A stretch of 5,981 bases of DNA from Chloroflexota bacterium (GTDB lineage Bacteria > Chloroflexota > Ktedonobacteria > Ktedonobacterales > Ktedonobacteraceae), in NCBI GenBank assembly GCA_902810755.1, contig CADDYT010000231.1:1-5981 (forward strand), given 5' to 3'. Positions 4,909 to 5,981 of this stretch are shown piece after piece; the stretch's first letter is position 1, and every line of letters starts with the position of its first letter. A program made the position numbers and the translations under genes. The notes beneath the pieces are model-generated. The model ran no database searches. It saw only the letters and a program-made list of their open reading frames with translations, and was not told the DNA's origin.

Positions 4909-5817
4909 CTATTGCACCGTGAACGGAGTCAACATGCCCAGCAGAAATTGGGACTTGCCTGTCGCTTTATCAAAGACCTGAGAGAATGCCACGTAGTTGC
5001 CTGTTGCCAGATTGAATTTCACCCAGCCTGAGAGTCCTGGCGAGATGGAACTCATGCCTCCAATACTGACAAAGGGCGGCGGGCCAGACGGATGGGCGTA
5101 AAACGCGATGATATCCCGGGCTGTCTTGCCGGGAGCCAGCTTCACCACGTAGAACTCATATGGTTCCGTGCCGGCATTCGTCACCTGCCAGGTCACTGCC
5201 CCGGCGGCTACCTTTGCAGGTATCCCGCTATAGCTGAAGCTCTTCATCGTGATCTGAGCAGTGGCAGTGGGTGTCACTGACTGAGTTGTGGTGGCAGACC
5301 CCGTCACGGCGAACGAAGAGAGCATTCCTTTCTGGAAATCACGCTTCCCATCTTTACCCGGGACAGCAGACATGGCGACATACTCCCCGGCGGGAAGATT
5401 GAGAATGACCTCACTGCTCTTGCCAGGAGCGGCGACATTCGGCCCGCCCATAATTTTGCCGAGGGTGCGCATCACTAGCAAGCCTTTCTGCAGCAGGGCA
5501 CTCTGAAACTGGTCAAAGGTCACACCGCTATTTAACAGGATCAGACCCATCTGGTGCGGCAGCTTGCCATTGTTGAGGAGCGTCATATCGACCAGACCGG
5601 CTGGAACCGTTTGCGGAAGATCAAAAGAATACTCGGTCGCTGTAACGGTGAACGCCGTTGGCTGGCTGGTGGGTGCGGTAGTCGGCTTTGCTGTCGGGGT
5701 AGGAGAGCTACCGGTAGTGGTTTGCCCACACGCGATAACGCCGCCGAGGGCCAGAATCAGTAATACCGGCAGAAGAAGAAAATGCTGTACTGTTTGCTTT
5801 CTCCGTGCGTCCAACAT
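4909..5817 (-). CDS. Lipoprotein with two cupredoxin-like domains
   Basis: From ATG 5817 the protein has 302 residues. A basic N-terminus and hydrophobic stretch end in the lipobox VIAC (27-30), followed by a Thr/Pro/Ser-rich linker (about 31-55). Two related beta-rich domains follow, about 56-172 and 188-302, joined by a short Thr-rich link. They align through LNNGKLPHQM (81-90) with TNAGTEPYEF (213-222), and through PAGEYVAMS (142-150) with ATGNYVAFS (271-279). Each has GML near its end (164-166 and 294-296). The shape resembles cupredoxins. However, the usual copper-ligand cysteine is absent from both domains, the position of His88 in domain 1 is Tyr or Glu in domain 2, and only the late Met is kept. 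Copper binding is therefore doubtful and a binding or structural role is more likely. An upstream in-frame ATG at 5886 adds 23 residues before the signal peptide and is rejected. The WD40 gene follows after 22 nt. Confidence 0.75.
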   Translation of the reverse strand: MLDARRKQTVQHFLLLPVLLILALGGVIACGQTTTGSSPTPTAKPTTAPTSQPTAFTVTATEYSFDLPQTVPAGLVDMTLLNNGKLPHQMGLILLNSGVTFDQFQSALLQKGLLVMRTLGKIMGGPNVAAPGKSSEVILNLPAGEYVAMSAVPGKDGKRDFQKGMLSSFAVTGSATTTQSVTPTATAQITMKSFSYSGIPAKVAAGAVTWQVTNAGTEPYEFYVVKLAPGKTARDIIAFYAHPSGPPPFVSIGGMSSISPGLSGWVKFNLATGNYVAFSQVFDKATGKSQFLLGMLTPFTVQ

Positions 5818-5823
5818 GCCTGT

Positions 5824-5830
5824 ACCTCCT
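5824..5830 (-). promoter_or_regulatory. Near-perfect ribosome binding site that sets the lipoprotein start at 5817
   Basis: AGGAGGT on the minus strand lies 6 nt before ATG 5817. It places the translation start immediately before the signal peptide and rules against the longer frame from 5886, which would start inside the end of the upstream gene. Confidence 0.85.
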
Positions 5831-5882
5831 TTTTGTTGTTTGAGTTCCTGCGCCGGGTGAAGTATCCCTCTTCTCCCGACCG

Positions 5883-5981
5883 TCAATAACCTGCAGCTTG
5901 ATGGACCGCTTCCATAGCCGCTTCATAATCCGGCTCGTGGCTCTGATCGGTCACATACTCGACGTAGACGATGCAGTTGCA
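5883..5981 (-). CDS. C-terminal fragment of an unidentified protein, cut by the window edge
   Basis: Reading inward from the right edge on the minus strand, 32 codons are open and end in TGA at 5885-5883. The peptide starts with CNCIVYVEYVTDQS and ends with EAAMEAVHQAAGY, a beta-then-helix pattern with codon choice like its neighbours. It is too short to assign to a family. The stop is 65 nt before the ATG of the lipoprotein gene on the same strand, so the three minus-strand genes may form one transcription unit, although a promoter in that gap cannot be excluded. Confidence 0.55.
   Translation of the reverse strand, partial: CNCIVYVEYVTDQSHEPDYEAAMEAVHQAAGY

Noticed and set aside
5861..5886. 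Possible promoter TTGACG with GATACT upstream of the minus-strand lipoprotein gene
   Set aside because: The spacing is only 14 bp and the -10 match is modest, so it is not a convincing sigma70 promoter.

Overview
The window looks like chromosomal DNA from a GC-rich bacterium with a Gram-positive-style envelope, most likely a Chloroflexota member of the Ktedonobacteria type. The basis is a MurT/GatD pair, three lipobox lipoproteins, and a WD40 propeller with near-identical blades, a protein style common in that class. This placement is an inference from gene content, not a database match.

Plus strand, left to right: the last codons of an unidentified protein (2-100); a non-coding stretch with seven short, imperfectly palindromic units at 21-22 bp spacing (114-259); a good sigma70-type promoter (320-348); murT (394-1884) and gatD (1972-2787, with a possible upstream start at 1903). 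MurT and GatD together form the glutamine-dependent enzyme that amidates the alpha-carboxyl of D-glutamate in the lipid II stem peptide. A gap of about 210 bp follows. It holds a 100-bp nested inverted-repeat element (2877-2976), and immediately after that element begins a secreted phosphodiester-glycosidase-family lipoprotein (2996-3820).

Minus strand, read from the right edge: the last 32 codons of an unidentified protein (5883-5981); a lipoprotein with two related cupredoxin-like domains (4909-5817); and, 22 nt further on, a lipoprotein that is a seven-bladed WD40 propeller (3909-4886). The two lipoprotein genes are probably co-transcribed. The two strand blocks converge at 3821-3908, where there is a modest hairpin.

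The main theme is the cell envelope: cytoplasmic lipid II amidation, followed by three predicted membrane-anchored extracytoplasmic proteins. The least explained element is the phased palindrome array upstream of murT. It may be a multi-site operator, but it could also be a dispersed genomic repeat. No tRNA, rRNA, CRISPR array, transposase or complete mobile element was recognised.
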